Numbered from the stretch's first letter, positions 43,362 to 53,267 are shown. The stretch is DNA of 64,000 nt from an uncultured Paracoccaceae bacterium (GCA_947494445.1 CANLVD010000005.1:280218-344217), one strand, 5' to 3'. Numbers and translations: made by a program. The notes: generated by a model from the sequence alone, not told the origin.

Positions 43362-44738
43362 GTGCTCGGCATCACAGCGCTCATTATTTTTGGAATTGCA
43401 GCAGGCTTCATGCTGATGTCGCGCAACCGGGCTTTGGCATCGGTGAACGGTGTTCTGGCAGGTCTGCATTCCCGGCCCAGCTATCATGGACTGTATTCTT
43501 TCCTCTGGGTGGTGATTGTGGGCCTCGGCGTGCTGCTGGCGTTGGCCATCAGTGGTGGGCAGTTTGTTCAGGCGACCCTGCTTTCCCAGATCGCGGATGC
43601 CTTGCCCGATGCAGAGTTTATCGAGCATCAATTGGTTTTGTCCGATGCAAGGGCCATTGCCGAAGGTGGCATTCCATCCAAGATCGACACGCTTCGTGAA
43701 ACCATCGCAACACGCTTTGGCGGGCTTGAGACGACCCGAGTGTGGGGCACAATCGCCCTGGCACTGGGCGCAGCACTTGCAACCGGGTTTTATACGTTCC
43801 GCCAGATCAACAAGGACTGGCGTGCCCGAAACCGCTCCGAGCGGATCATCCGCATCATCCTTTGGGCCGCTGCTGCAATCGCTGTCCTGACAACGGTCGG
43901 CATTGTGCTCTCCTTGATATTCGAGACGCTGACATTTTTCGGAAAAATCGGCTGGAGGGTTGATCAGTACCTCTTTGGCACCCGCTGGTCGCCGCTTTCT
44001 GGCGTGCAATCGGGATCGATGGATCCGGACAAGGTGGGCGCGGTGCCGCTTTTCGTGGGCACCTTCCTGATCACGCTCATCGCCATGCTGGTCGCCGTGC
44101 CCGTTGGCCTCTTTGCGGCGATCTACCTGTCAGATTTTGCCTCGCCCGGCGTGCGCGCCTGGGCCAAGCCGATGCTGGAAATTCTAGCTGGTGTGCCCAC
44201 AGTGGTTTACGGATTTTTCGCGGCCATCACTGTTGCGCCATTCTTCCGACAGACCGGTGAGAGCTTCGGGCTTTCGGTGGCCTCTGAAAGTGCGCTGGCA
44301 GCGGGCGTCGTTATGGGCATCATGATCATTCCGTTCATCTCGTCCCTGTCTGACGATGTGATCAACGCGGTTCCGCAGTCCCTGCGCGACGGCTCTTACG
44401 GGCTGGGTGCAACCAAGGCCGAAACCATTCGCCAGGTGGTGCTGCCAGCAGCATTGCCCGGGATCGTTTCTGCGGTTCTGCTGGGCATCTCACGCGCAGT
44501 TGGCGAGACGATGATTGTGGTGATGGCAGCAGGTCAGGGCGCTAACCTGACGATCAACCCGCTGGAGGCCGTTACGACCGTGACGGTTCAGATCGTAATG
44601 CTGATCACCGGTGATACTGAGGCCTCAACAGCGGCAGGCCCTGCCTTCACCCTCGGCTTTACGCTCTTTTGCATCACACTTGCCCTGAACGTCGTGGCCT
44701 TGCGGATCGTGCGCAAGTACCGCGAATTGTATGACTGA
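43362..44738 (+). CDS. pstC: Phosphate ABC transporter permease PstC
   Basis: 458 residues, longer than the roughly 320 of E. coli PstC because of an extra N-terminal region (about 150 residues) with two or three hydrophobic segments and a periplasmic loop. The core permease carries FASPGVRAWAKPMLEILAGV, GVPTVVYGFFA, and the EAA-like loop SYGLGATKAETIRQVVLPAA. GTG start 43362 follows GGAGGG. It forms the channel with PstA. The extended N-terminus is common in alphaproteobacteria. Confidence 0.93.
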   Translation: MLGITALIIFGIAAGFMLMSRNRALASVNGVLAGLHSRPSYHGLYSFLWVVIVGLGVLLALAISGGQFVQATLLSQIADALPDAEFIEHQLVLSDARAIAEGGIPSKIDTLRETIATRFGGLETTRVWGTIALALGAALATGFYTFRQINKDWRARNRSERIIRIILWAAAAIAVLTTVGIVLSLIFETLTFFGKIGWRVDQYLFGTRWSPLSGVQSGSMDPDKVGAVPLFVGTFLITLIAMLVAVPVGLFAAIYLSDFASPGVRAWAKPMLEILAGVPTVVYGFFAAITVAPFFRQTGESFGLSVASESALAAGVVMGIMIIPFISSLSDDVINAVPQSLRDGSYGLGATKAETIRQVVLPAALPGIVSAVLLGISRAVGETMIVVMAAGQGANLTINPLEAVTTVTVQIVMLITGDTEASTAAGPAFTLGFTLFCITLALNVVALRIVRKYRELYD

Positions 44739-44749
44739 GGATATCTGAC

Positions 44750-46537
44750 ATGGTTGATCTCGCAGAACTCAGTTCAATGCATGGCTCGGCAGCGTCGGCT
44801 GACCGGATGAAAAAACGGCGTGCCGCAGAATTCCGCCTCAAGCTCTATGGCATCCTCGCGATTTTTCTGGCCGGTCTCGCGCTGGTGACCCTGATGTGGT
44901 CCGTCGTTGGCAAGGCAGTGGGCGCGCTGACCGAGACCTATGTCCAGTTGTCGGTGGAATACAAGGCAGAGGAACTGGACCCGGACAATACCGGGGATCC
45001 CAAGGTGATTGGCCGGGCGGATTACGGTGGGTTCGTCAAGGATCTTCTGAAAGAAACGTTCCCGAGTGAAACAGGCCGCAAGGAAAAGCGGGAGCTTTAT
45101 GACATCACGTCATCAGGTGCCGGGTTTGAGTTGCGCAAGGCGCTCATGGCCGATCCCTCGCTGATCGGGCAGACACAGACCGTGCCGCTTCTGGCCTCGG
45201 ACGTAACCGATCTGTACCTGAAAGGCAGTTTCGGCAAGTTGCGCCCACAGGCTCATACAGGTGATCTGTCCGTGATCGTCTCGGACGACGGCAAGACGGC
45301 GGAAATTCTCACCACGTCTGATGACTTTGCCAAGGCCTTGCTGAGCGTCAAAGCAGAACTTGTTGATCAGGCGAAAAGCCTGCGTCGGCAAGCGCAACTG
45401 CAGAACGCTGGCGCATTGGAGTTTGCCAGACGGGCCACAGCCGCCGAAGATCCCACGACAAAGGCCGAGAACGAGGCACAGGCGCAATCTCGCGGAACCG
45501 AGCGCGACCGACTGATCGGACTGGCAGAGGATCTGGAGGCACGCGCCAGTGCAGCGGGTGGGACAGAGCAGCTGAGCAGTTCTTCACCCACGGTCCTGAT
45601 CCGGGTGGCCGAGGGGTGGGTGAAACTGACCGAGGTCAGCAACACTGGCGGCAAGGGCCGGGTTGTTTTGCCGATCGAGTCCACGGATCAACTGCCAGCG
45701 GACCAGTGGAAGCTTTACCTGCATGATCTGCCAGAGAACGCGCGCAAGATTTCGGACAACCAGATCGTATGGATCGAAAAATTGCGCAGCGATGGCGTGA
45801 TCAAGACAGTCGCAAACTGGCGCTTCTTCTCGGCCGGTGACAGCCGGGAGCCAGAACTGGCGGGCATCTGGGGTGCCGCTGTCGGGTCGTTCTGGACCAT
45901 GATGGTCACTTTCCTTCTGGCCTTTCCCATCGGCGTTCTGGCCGCGATCTATCTGGAAGAGTTCGCGCCCAAGAACCGGATCACAGATTTTGTCGAGGTC
46001 AACATCAACAACCTGGCGGCAGTCCCATCGATTGTCTTCGGCTTGCTGGGTCTGGCGGTCTTTCTGGGCTTCTTCGGAGTGCCGCGGTCCTCGCCTCTTG
46101 CAGGTGGGATCGTGCTGGCCTTGATGACCTTGCCCACAATCATCATCGCGAGCCGTGCCGCCATTCGGGCTGTGCCGCCCTCGATCCGTGACGCGGCGCT
46201 GGGGCTGGGGGCATCGCGTCTTCAGACCTCGTTCCACCATGTCTTCCCGCTGGCCATGCCCGGTATCCTGACCGGCACGATCATCGGCATGGCACAGGCA
46301 CTGGGAGAGACCGCACCGCTGATCATGATCGGCATGGTGGCCTTTATCGTGGACATTCCCACAGGCATCACAGACAGCGCCACAGTGCTTCCGGTTCAGG
46401 TGTTCCGCTGGTCGGATTTCCCCGAACGTGCCTTTGAAGCCCGCACTGCTGCAGCGATCTGTGTGCTTTTGATATTCCTTGTGATCATGAATGCCCTAGC
46501 CGTATTCCTGCGCAAACGCTTCGAGCGGCGCTGGTAA
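44750..46537 (+). CDS. pstA: Phosphate ABC transporter permease PstA, long form
   Basis: 595 residues, about twice the E. coli length. One membrane helix near residues 33-55 is followed by roughly 310 residues outside the membrane, including a charged helical stretch near 205-270 (AKSLRRQAQLQNAGALEFAR). The permease core begins near 370 and shows NNLAAVPSIVFGLLGLA and the coupling loop DAALGLGASRLQTSFHHVF. It starts 11 bases after pstC. The large insert is probably periplasmic and may contact PstS. This layout recurs in alphaproteobacteria. Confidence 0.93.
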   Translation: MVDLAELSSMHGSAASADRMKKRRAAEFRLKLYGILAIFLAGLALVTLMWSVVGKAVGALTETYVQLSVEYKAEELDPDNTGDPKVIGRADYGGFVKDLLKETFPSETGRKEKRELYDITSSGAGFELRKALMADPSLIGQTQTVPLLASDVTDLYLKGSFGKLRPQAHTGDLSVIVSDDGKTAEILTTSDDFAKALLSVKAELVDQAKSLRRQAQLQNAGALEFARRATAAEDPTTKAENEAQAQSRGTERDRLIGLAEDLEARASAAGGTEQLSSSSPTVLIRVAEGWVKLTEVSNTGGKGRVVLPIESTDQLPADQWKLYLHDLPENARKISDNQIVWIEKLRSDGVIKTVANWRFFSAGDSREPELAGIWGAAVGSFWTMMVTFLLAFPIGVLAAIYLEEFAPKNRITDFVEVNINNLAAVPSIVFGLLGLAVFLGFFGVPRSSPLAGGIVLALMTLPTIIIASRAAIRAVPPSIRDAALGLGASRLQTSFHHVFPLAMPGILTGTIIGMAQALGETAPLIMIGMVAFIVDIPTGITDSATVLPVQVFRWSDFPERAFEARTAAAICVLLIFLVIMNALAVFLRKRFERRW

Positions 46538-46561
46538 CGCTTGACCCCGGAGGCCTGAACA

Positions 46562-47359
46562 ATGACCAATATGCGTATGACGGAGAAAAGCTTGACCGCC
46601 CGAGAAAACAAAATCGAAGCGCGCAATGTCGACGTGTTCTACGGCGATACGCATGCGATCAAGGCGGTGGATGTCGATATCCTCGACAAGACCGTCACAT
46701 CTTTCATCGGCCCGTCGGGATGTGGAAAATCCACATTCTTGCGTTGCATGAACCGGATGAACGATACCATCCCGATCTGCCGGGTCACGGGTGACATCAC
46801 CATGGATGGTGAAGATATCTACGACCGCAATGTCGATCCCGTGCAGCTTCGGGCCAAGGTGGGCATGGTGTTTCAGAAGCCCAATCCGTTCCCCAAGTCA
46901 ATTTACGACAACATCGCCTATGGCCCGCGCATTCATGGTCTGGTCAACACCAAGGCCGAAATGGATGAGGTGGTCGAGGCAAGCCTGCGCAAGGCGTCGA
47001 TCTGGGAAGAGGTCAAGGACCGCCTTGACGCGCCCGGCACGGGACTGTCAGGCGGGCAGCAGCAGCGGCTCTGTATCGCGCGTGCCATTGCGACTGCACC
47101 GGAAGTTCTGTTGATGGATGAGCCCTGTTCAGCGCTTGATCCGATTGCCACGGCCAAGATCGAGGAACTGATCGATGATCTGCGCTCGTCATTCTCGGTG
47201 GTGATCGTGACCCACTCTATGCAGCAGGCCGCCCGTGTCAGTCAGAAAACCGCCTTCTTCCATCTGGGTGATCTGGTGGAATATGGCGACACGCACAAGA
47301 TTTTCACCAACCCTGAGGACACACGCACTCAGGATTACATCACAGGACGGTTTGGCTGA
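46562..47359 (+). CDS. pstB: Phosphate ABC transporter ATPase PstB
   Basis: 265 residues. Walker [11 protein letters not shown]-loop [14 protein letters not shown], signature [15 protein letters not shown], Walker [14 protein letters not shown] and a switch His in [10 protein letters not shown] are all intact. The PstB-specific FQKPNPFP stretch separates it from other ABC ATPases. GGAGG lies 12 bases before the ATG. The stop overlaps the phoU start (TGATG). It powers the importer and, with PhoU, signals to PhoR. Confidence 0.96.
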   Translation: MTNMRMTEKSLTARENKIEARNVDVFYGDTHAIKAVDVDILDKTVTSFIGPSGCGKSTFLRCMNRMNDTIPICRVTGDITMDGEDIYDRNVDPVQLRAKVGMVFQKPNPFPKSIYDNIAYGPRIHGLVNTKAEMDEVVEASLRKASIWEEVKDRLDAPGTGLSGGQQQRLCIARAIATAPEVLLMDEPCSALDPIATAKIEELIDDLRSSFSVVIVTHSMQQAARVSQKTAFFHLGDLVEYGDTHKIFTNPEDTRTQDYITGRFG

Positions 47360-48081
47360 TGGCCCCTGAAAGCAACTCTCCTACCCCGCATACGGTTTCG
47401 GCCTTTGACGATGACCTGATCGCGATTCAGGCCAAAATCGCCGAGATGGGCGGTCTGGCCGAAGAACTGCTGGCGCAGGCGCTCGACGCAATCGAGAAAC
47501 GCGACATGACGCTGGCGGCGCATGTGATCGAGCAGGACAAGAAGCTTGATGCCATGGAGATGGAACTGGAGGAGATGGCGACAACCGTCATCGCCCTGCG
47601 CCAGCCCATGGCACAGGATCTTCGCGTACTGATCTCGGCGATGAAGATCTCCTCGACGCTTGAGAGGATCGGCGATCTGGCCAAGAACATCTCGAAGCGT
47701 GCGATGACCTTTCAGGCAAAGCGCCCGTTGCCCGTGACATCCTCGATCATCCGCATGGGCCAGCGCACCCTCGATCAACTCTCGGAAGTGCTGAATGCCT
47801 ATACAACGCGCGACACTGCCCGTGCGGTGGCGGTCTGGCGCCGCGATGTCGAGATTGACGAGATGTATAATGCGCTCTTCCGCGAAGTGGTCACCTATAT
47901 GATGGAAGACAACCGGACCATCAGCATGGGCTCGCAATTGCTGTTCATCGCCAAGAACCTTGAGCGCATCGGCGATCACACGACGCATATTTCCGAGATG
48001 GTGTATTACATTCAGGAAGGCGAGCCGCTGGGCGATGATCGTCCCAAAGGCGAACCCATGGGGCTGGTCGGCGAATTGTGA
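47359..48081 (+). CDS. phoU: Phosphate signalling regulator PhoU
   Basis: 240 residues, nearly all helical, with two copies of the PhoU bundle. Metal-binding motifs E/D-x-x-x-D appear in AHVIEQDKKLDAMEMELEE and RRDVEIDEMYNALFREV, and the family lines LISAMKISSTLERIGDLAKN and FIAKNLERIGDHTTHI are present. It represses PhoR signalling when phosphate is plentiful and connects to PstB. The start overlaps the pstB stop by one base. phoB follows 49 bases later. Confidence 0.95.
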   Translation: MAPESNSPTPHTVSAFDDDLIAIQAKIAEMGGLAEELLAQALDAIEKRDMTLAAHVIEQDKKLDAMEMELEEMATTVIALRQPMAQDLRVLISAMKISSTLERIGDLAKNISKRAMTFQAKRPLPVTSSIIRMGQRTLDQLSEVLNAYTTRDTARAVAVWRRDVEIDEMYNALFREVVTYMMEDNRTISMGSQLLFIAKNLERIGDHTTHISEMVYYIQEGEPLGDDRPKGEPMGLVGEL

Positions 48082-48130
48082 AAACACGGTGGTCTGCAGG
48101 AAGCAGGCTGCCTCTTGAGGACTTGAGAGC

Positions 48131-48823
48131 ATGGCAAAAGTTCTGGTGGTCGAAGATGAAGAGGCATTGAGCCATCTTCTGAGCTACAACCTCGGCAAGG
48201 AAGGCTTCGAAGTTGCCACGACATTTGATGGCGATGAGGCCTTGATCGCGGTTGATGAGGAAAAACCCGACATCATCCTGCTTGACTGGATGCTGCCCAA
48301 TGTCTCGGGCGTGGAGATCTGTCGCCAGTTGCGCGCGCGGTCCCAGACACGCGATTTGCCGGTGATCATGCTGACCGCCCGTGGCGAAGAGGAGGACCGC
48401 ATTCGCGGGCTGGAGCTGGGCGCTGATGATTATGTTACCAAGCCGTTTTCCATGACCGAACTGGTCGCCCGGATGCGCGCTGTTCTGCGCCGGACACGCC
48501 CGACCATCGCAGGCGATGTGGCCACGTTCGCCGACATAATTCTGGACCGCGAAACCTGCCGTGTGCGGCGGGGCGAGCGGGACATTCACCTTGGCCCCAC
48601 GGAGTTTCGGCTGCTTGACGTGCTGATGCAAAGGCCTGGTCGGGTGTTCTCGCGCGAGCAACTTCTGGATCGCGTCTGGGGAACAGATGTCTATGTCGAG
48701 ATCCGCACAGTGGATGTGCATGTGGGTCGCCTGCGCAAGGCGCTGAACCGGCGGGGGGACAAGGACCCGATCCGCACTGTACGCTCTTCGGGCTATGCCC
48801 TTGATGAGACCTACGGACACTGA
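48131..48823 (+). CDS. phoB: Phosphate-regulon response regulator PhoB
   Basis: 230 residues. The receiver domain has acidic Glu8-Asp9 (VVEDE), phosphorylated Asp52 (LLDWMLP), Thr (MLTARG) and Lys (VTKPFS). An OmpR-type winged helix follows, with LGPTEFRLLDVLMQRPG, VDVHVGRLRKAL and SSGYALDE. It binds Pho boxes such as the one at 42116. As last gene of the pst cluster it is autoregulated if transcription runs through. Confidence 0.96.
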   Translation: MAKVLVVEDEEALSHLLSYNLGKEGFEVATTFDGDEALIAVDEEKPDIILLDWMLPNVSGVEICRQLRARSQTRDLPVIMLTARGEEEDRIRGLELGADDYVTKPFSMTELVARMRAVLRRTRPTIAGDVATFADIILDRETCRVRRGERDIHLGPTEFRLLDVLMQRPGRVFSREQLLDRVWGTDVYVEIRTVDVHVGRLRKALNRRGDKDPIRTVRSSGYALDETYGH

Positions 48824-49000
48824 CAAACGCGTTTGGCCAAGTGACTTGAGTATTGGTTAAGGTCAAAAAGCGGCTTGGGATCAAGCACTTCGGTTCGGGC
48901 CTGTTAACATTCATTAAAAGTGTATTCGCACGCCTGTGGAACAGGCAGGATAAGCCGCTCTAAGGCTGCTCTCAGTTATTGGTTTCTTGGGAGTATCTAA

Positions 49001-50344
49001 ATGTCACAAACGATCACCATCGACGGCGACGATTATGTCTTGACCTTCGAGGATGAATTCAACGGCAGCACTGGCAGTTACTGGAACGGATTTGGGCAGG
49101 GCGGCATCTGGTCAACTTCGTTCTCACCGCATCAGGACGACACGCGCTGGATTTCTGCCAACAACGAGCAGCAGTACTACTCCGACCCCGATATGCAGGG
49201 CCTGCCGAACCCGTTTTCGGTATCTGGCGGGATCATGACCATCAACGCGGCCGAGCTTACTGCAACCGAACAGGCGCTCGCAGGCGGTCAGCAGTATAAT
49301 TCCGGCCTGCTGACGACCGAGATGACCTTTGCAGCTTCTGCCGGGTATATCGAAATCCGCGCGGACATGCCTGATGAGCAGGGTCTGTGGTCAGCGCTCT
49401 GGCTACTGCCCGAAGACGGCGACTGGTCATCCGAGATCGACATTGCCGAGGTTCTGGGTTCCAACACAGATGCGGTGCACACAAATGTCTGGACCAACGG
49501 CACCCCGGATGAAGAGATCATTGCAACCGAGGTTGGCACCGGTTTTCACACCTATGGGTTGCTGTGGACCGACACCACAATCGAGTGGACCATCGACGGC
49601 GTGACGGTCCGGACCGAGACAAACACGATCACCGAGGACATGTATCTTGCCATAGGACTGGCAGTTGGTGGTTGGGGCGGTGGGCCAGACGGGACCACGG
49701 ATTTCAGCGACGGTCTGGCGATCGATTATGTCCGAGTTTATGAGCTGGAAACCGACCCGGATCGCAATGATGCCATTCCGCTTGGTGGCACCTTCAACCC
49801 CGACAATCTGCATGACGGCACCAGTGGGAATGACACGCTCAACGGATCGCGCTGGTCTGATCACATGACCGGATATGACGGCAATGACATCCTCTACGGC
49901 AAAAAGGGCAATGACTTGTTGGAGGGAGGTGCGGGCGTCGATGAGCTTTATGGTCACAAGGATGATGACATCCTCATTGGTGGTCTTGGCGATGACAAGC
50001 TGGTGGGCGGTGTCGGAGAAGACATCCTCAAAGGCGGCGCGGGTCTCGACAACCTTTGGGGCGGAAAATTCTCAGGCGACAGCGACACGGATACGTTTGT
50101 CTTCGAGATCGGCGGCGGTAAGGACTATGTCCATGACTTTACCATTGACGAAGATCTGATCGATCTGAGTGATTTCAACACTGATTGGGCCACGGTCTCC
50201 GGCATCATCAACCCGCTGGGGTGGGCCACGAAACTGGATTTCGCGTCCATCGGTGGAGATGCTGGCGACATGGTCTTCTTCTTCGGCCTGGATGGCACAA
50301 CGCTGGACGAACAGGATTTCATTTTCGATCCCCTGTTTGCCTGA
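49001..50344 (+). CDS. Secreted GH16 beta-glucanase-like enzyme with RTX calcium-binding repeats
   Basis: 447 residues. The catalytic domain occupies about 1-250: TFEDEFNG, YNSGLLTTEMTFAASAGYIE, and the GH16 active-site signature SEIDIAE with Glu145, Asp147 and Glu150. A C-terminal block (about 270-360) has RTX nonapeptides (GNDTLNG, GNDILYGKKGNDLLEGGAG). There is no signal peptide, so export by a type I system is expected; the transporter is not in the window. The domain order resembles rhizobial ExsH, which trims exopolysaccharide. It sits alone after the pho cluster. Confidence 0.9.
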   Translation: MSQTITIDGDDYVLTFEDEFNGSTGSYWNGFGQGGIWSTSFSPHQDDTRWISANNEQQYYSDPDMQGLPNPFSVSGGIMTINAAELTATEQALAGGQQYNSGLLTTEMTFAASAGYIEIRADMPDEQGLWSALWLLPEDGDWSSEIDIAEVLGSNTDAVHTNVWTNGTPDEEIIATEVGTGFHTYGLLWTDTTIEWTIDGVTVRTETNTITEDMYLAIGLAVGGWGGGPDGTTDFSDGLAIDYVRVYELETDPDRNDAIPLGGTFNPDNLHDGTSGNDTLNGSRWSDHMTGYDGNDILYGKKGNDLLEGGAGVDELYGHKDDDILIGGLGDDKLVGGVGEDILKGGAGLDNLWGGKFSGDSDTDTFVFEIGGGKDYVHDFTIDEDLIDLSDFNTDWATVSGIINPLGWATKLDFASIGGDAGDMVFFFGLDGTTLDEQDFIFDPLFA

Positions 50345-50364
50345 CCGCGATGAATTACACAGAC

Positions 50365-50394
50365 ACCGCCCCGGATGCTGGTTCGGGGCGGTTT
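50365..50394 (+). terminator. Terminator after the GH16-RTX gene
   Basis: A 9-bp perfect stem ACCGCCCCG / CGGGGCGGT with a 10-base loop is followed by TTC, 20 bases after the stop codon. Confidence 0.75.
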
Positions 50395-50482
50395 CAACGT
50401 TAGGTCCACGTCTCTGACGAAAGAAATTGGTAAGTCTTTGCGGATAGATGCTGATCAAATCGATTGAACAGGGATTTTGACC

Positions 50483-50908
50483 ATGACCCTATCCACCACG
50501 CAGACGCAGGTTATTCAGGACACGTTCTCGCGTATTGTTCCCCGCGCGGATGAGTTTGCAGAAAGCTTTTATGCGACATTGTTCCAAACCCATCCCGAAG
50601 TCAGGCAACTGTTTCCCAATGAAATGGCGCCCCAGCGGGAGAAACTGATCTCGACCCTGACCTTCGTGGTGCGAGGATTAGGTGATTTTTCGCGGATCCA
50701 ATCAGCAGTTGAAGACCTTGGCGTACGCCATGTGTCCTACAAGGCCTCGCCTGCGCTTTATGGTGCAGTTGGTGAGTGTTTGATCAGGACCCTTGCGGAT
50801 TTTCTCGGGGCCCATTTCACAACTGATGCACGCGCTGCATGGCAAACTGCCTACAAAGCCCTTTCAGATACGATGATCGGTGCGGGCCAAGCGCGCATGG
50901 CCGGCTAG
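50483..50908 (+). CDS. Single-domain bacterial globin (Vitreoscilla-hemoglobin-like)
   Basis: 141 residues and only the globin fold. The B-C region ESFYATLFQTHPEVRQLF matches flavohemoglobin/VHb globins, with Tyr30 at the likely B10 site and Phe44 at CD1; proximal His83 is in LGVRHVSYK. No reductase domain is attached. It likely binds oxygen or nitric oxide. ATG 50483 follows AGGGA; TTG 50477 is less likely. The next gene starts 23 bases after its stop and encodes a chemoreceptor-like signalling helix, so the two may act together. Confidence 0.88.
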   Translation: MTLSTTQTQVIQDTFSRIVPRADEFAESFYATLFQTHPEVRQLFPNEMAPQREKLISTLTFVVRGLGDFSRIQSAVEDLGVRHVSYKASPALYGAVGECLIRTLADFLGAHFTTDARAAWQTAYKALSDTMIGAGQARMAG

Positions 50909-50931
50909 ATTGCAAGTTAGGGCTGACAGGG

Positions 50932-51639
50932 ATGAGTGAGACTTTGGACAAGACCGAAACGCAGGACACGGTCGCTGTGGGCCAGATTGTCGAGCTTCTG
51001 GGGCGCATGCCGACATTGGCCAATGCGGCTTGTGTGTTTGCGATGACGTCACTCATGCTGGAGAAATCTGACCAATCCGCTGCCAAGGCATCGGCCACGG
51101 CGTTTCGGGCAAGGATAGACGAATTCTCGAAAATGCTGGCGGCAATCAAGGATGGAAGTGATGATGTTGGCATCAGCGCGGAAACTGCGGCCAACCTGCA
51201 AGCCAACCTGTTCAGTGACAGTCTGGACACTGCGGTTTTCAATCAGTTCGTCTCGCAATCCTACTTCATCCACACTCTGCTGAAGGGTCCGGGATCGGCT
51301 TTGCCCGAAGAGGTGATGGATCTGGCAAGCATGGTGACCGGCGACCTGACGGAGACTTTGCAAGACCTGATCCTGAAGGCCTCAGAGCTTCTGACACGTC
51401 TCAACAAAGACCAGAACGAGGAACGCAGCAAAGGTCGTAACCTGACGACTGAGGCAGTGAAAAACCTCAACGACCTGACCCGGCAAATTCAGCTGATCTC
51501 GGTCAATGCCTCGATCGAGGCAAGTAGGCTAGGGCAGGAGGGGCGGACCTTTGGTGTCATTGCCGAAGAGATCAAGGCGCTGAGCCATGGGGCTCAGGCG
51601 CGGGTCAATGAGATTTCCAAGACTTTGAAATCAGGCTGA
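50932..51639 (+). CDS. Small cytoplasmic MCP-like signalling protein
   Basis: About 235 residues and no membrane segment. The C-terminal 60 residues hold the tip of a methyl-accepting chemotaxis domain (IQLISVNASIEASRLGQEGR, then FGVIAEEIKALS); the N-terminal part is helical with no recognised sensor. The hairpin is short, so only part of a receptor bundle is present. It follows the globin gene by 23 bases. Together they would supply the heme sensor and the signalling half that globin-coupled sensors carry in one chain. No che genes are nearby. Confidence 0.75.
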   Translation: MSETLDKTETQDTVAVGQIVELLGRMPTLANAACVFAMTSLMLEKSDQSAAKASATAFRARIDEFSKMLAAIKDGSDDVGISAETAANLQANLFSDSLDTAVFNQFVSQSYFIHTLLKGPGSALPEEVMDLASMVTGDLTETLQDLILKASELLTRLNKDQNEERSKGRNLTTEAVKNLNDLTRQIQLISVNASIEASRLGQEGRTFGVIAEEIKALSHGAQARVNEISKTLKSG

Positions 51640-51669
51640 CATGTCCGCCTGTCTGGCGGACAAGACAGT

Positions 51670-52254
<585 letters not shown>

Positions 52255-52386
52255 GGAACCCTCCGGGGTTATCTGAGAAATGGCGCGTCTGCTCGGGGTG
52301 GCAGGCCGCCTGTGCTGCGCCCTATTGTAACCTTTCACGGGGCGGTTACAAGAGCAGCAGGTGATCTTTAGCCGGAGCCAGATGCC

Positions 52387-53202
52387 ATGCAGCCTACCCA
52401 AAGCCCTTTGCGTCCCATGGGCGAGCGTCGTTTCGGGCGTTGGAACAGCCTTGGTTTACGAACCCTGATCGAGCGTGAGATCCGCCGGTTTTCATCGGTC
52501 TGGACACAGACCTTGCTGGCCCCGCTGGTCACGGCTCTGTTGTTCATGCTGGTGTTCACACTGGCCATCGGGACGCGGCGCGGGGAAGTGCAGGGCGTGC
52601 CGTTTGCGCAATTTCTGGCACCGGGCATTCTGATGATGACGGTGATCCAGAATGCTTTCGCCAACACCACGAGTTCCATCGTGATCTCAAAAGTGCAGGG
52701 CAACATTGTCGACACGCTGATGCCGCCCCTGTCTCCCCTGGAACTTGTGATCGGATATGTGGCCGGTGGCGTGGCCCGGGGCGTGACGGTGGCCATTTTC
52801 ATTTCACTGGTGGTGTTCCCGCTAGCAGGTCTTGGCATCGCCCATCCGGTCATGGCGCTGGTTTTCGCGATCCTGGCCGCGGCCTGCATGTCCTGTCTGG
52901 GGATCCTTGCCGGCATCCTTGCGCAGAAGTTCGACCAGATGGCGGCGCTTACGAATTTCGTGGTCACGCCATTGAGCTTTCTGTCAGGCACATTCTATTC
53001 GATCACCATTCTGCCGGGGCCCTTGCAGGTGATTTCGCACGTAAATCCATTGTTTTACATGATTGACGGCATGCGCCATTCAGTTCTTGGCACAAGTGAT
53101 GCCAGCCCCGTTCTGGGCATGGTCTTTCTGCTTGTGGTGAACCTGGCCCTGATGGCGCTTGCCTGGCGCTGGTTTTCGACCGGGTATCGCCTGAAGCCTT
53201 GA
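52387..53202 (+). CDS. ABC-2 type transporter permease
   Basis: 271 residues and six predicted helices. The N-terminal amphipathic stretch (RTLIEREIRRFSSVWTQTLL), the LAPGILMMTVIQNAF segment, and the C-terminal PLSFLSGTFYSITILPG and NPLFYMIDGMRHS lines match the YadH/drug-exporter ABC-2 family. No ATP-binding partner lies next to it; YadG-type ATPases usually precede such genes. The partner must be elsewhere. A copy of the intergenic repeat follows about 30 bases past its stop. Confidence 0.87.
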   Translation: MQPTQSPLRPMGERRFGRWNSLGLRTLIEREIRRFSSVWTQTLLAPLVTALLFMLVFTLAIGTRRGEVQGVPFAQFLAPGILMMTVIQNAFANTTSSIVISKVQGNIVDTLMPPLSPLELVIGYVAGGVARGVTVAIFISLVVFPLAGLGIAHPVMALVFAILAAACMSCLGILAGILAQKFDQMAALTNFVVTPLSFLSGTFYSITILPGPLQVISHVNPLFYMIDGMRHSVLGTSDASPVLGMVFLLVVNLALMALAWRWFSTGYRLKP

Positions 53203-53232
53203 GCGGCCGCGCCCGGGTGGTGTCGCAGGGAT

Positions 53233-53267
53233 GCCTCCGGCGGGGATATTTGGGCCAAGAAGTGAGG
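53233..53267 (+). repeat. Copy B of an intergenic repeat (core GATATTTGgGCCAAGA)
   Basis: Shares the core GATATTTG-x-GCCAAGA and a GTGA tail with copy A at 362-398. It lies between the ABC-2 permease and argD, at the 3' side of a gene as copy A does. Confidence 0.45.

Noticed and set aside
48824..49000. A second Pho box upstream of the GH16-RTX gene
   Set aside because: CTGTTAACATTCATTAAA resembles one half-site only; spacing and second repeat do not fit.
50477..51639. A single globin-coupled sensor gene broken by a frameshift
   Set aside because: The globin ends with a normal stop, and the next frame has its own start and ribosome-binding site. Two genes fit better than a broken one.
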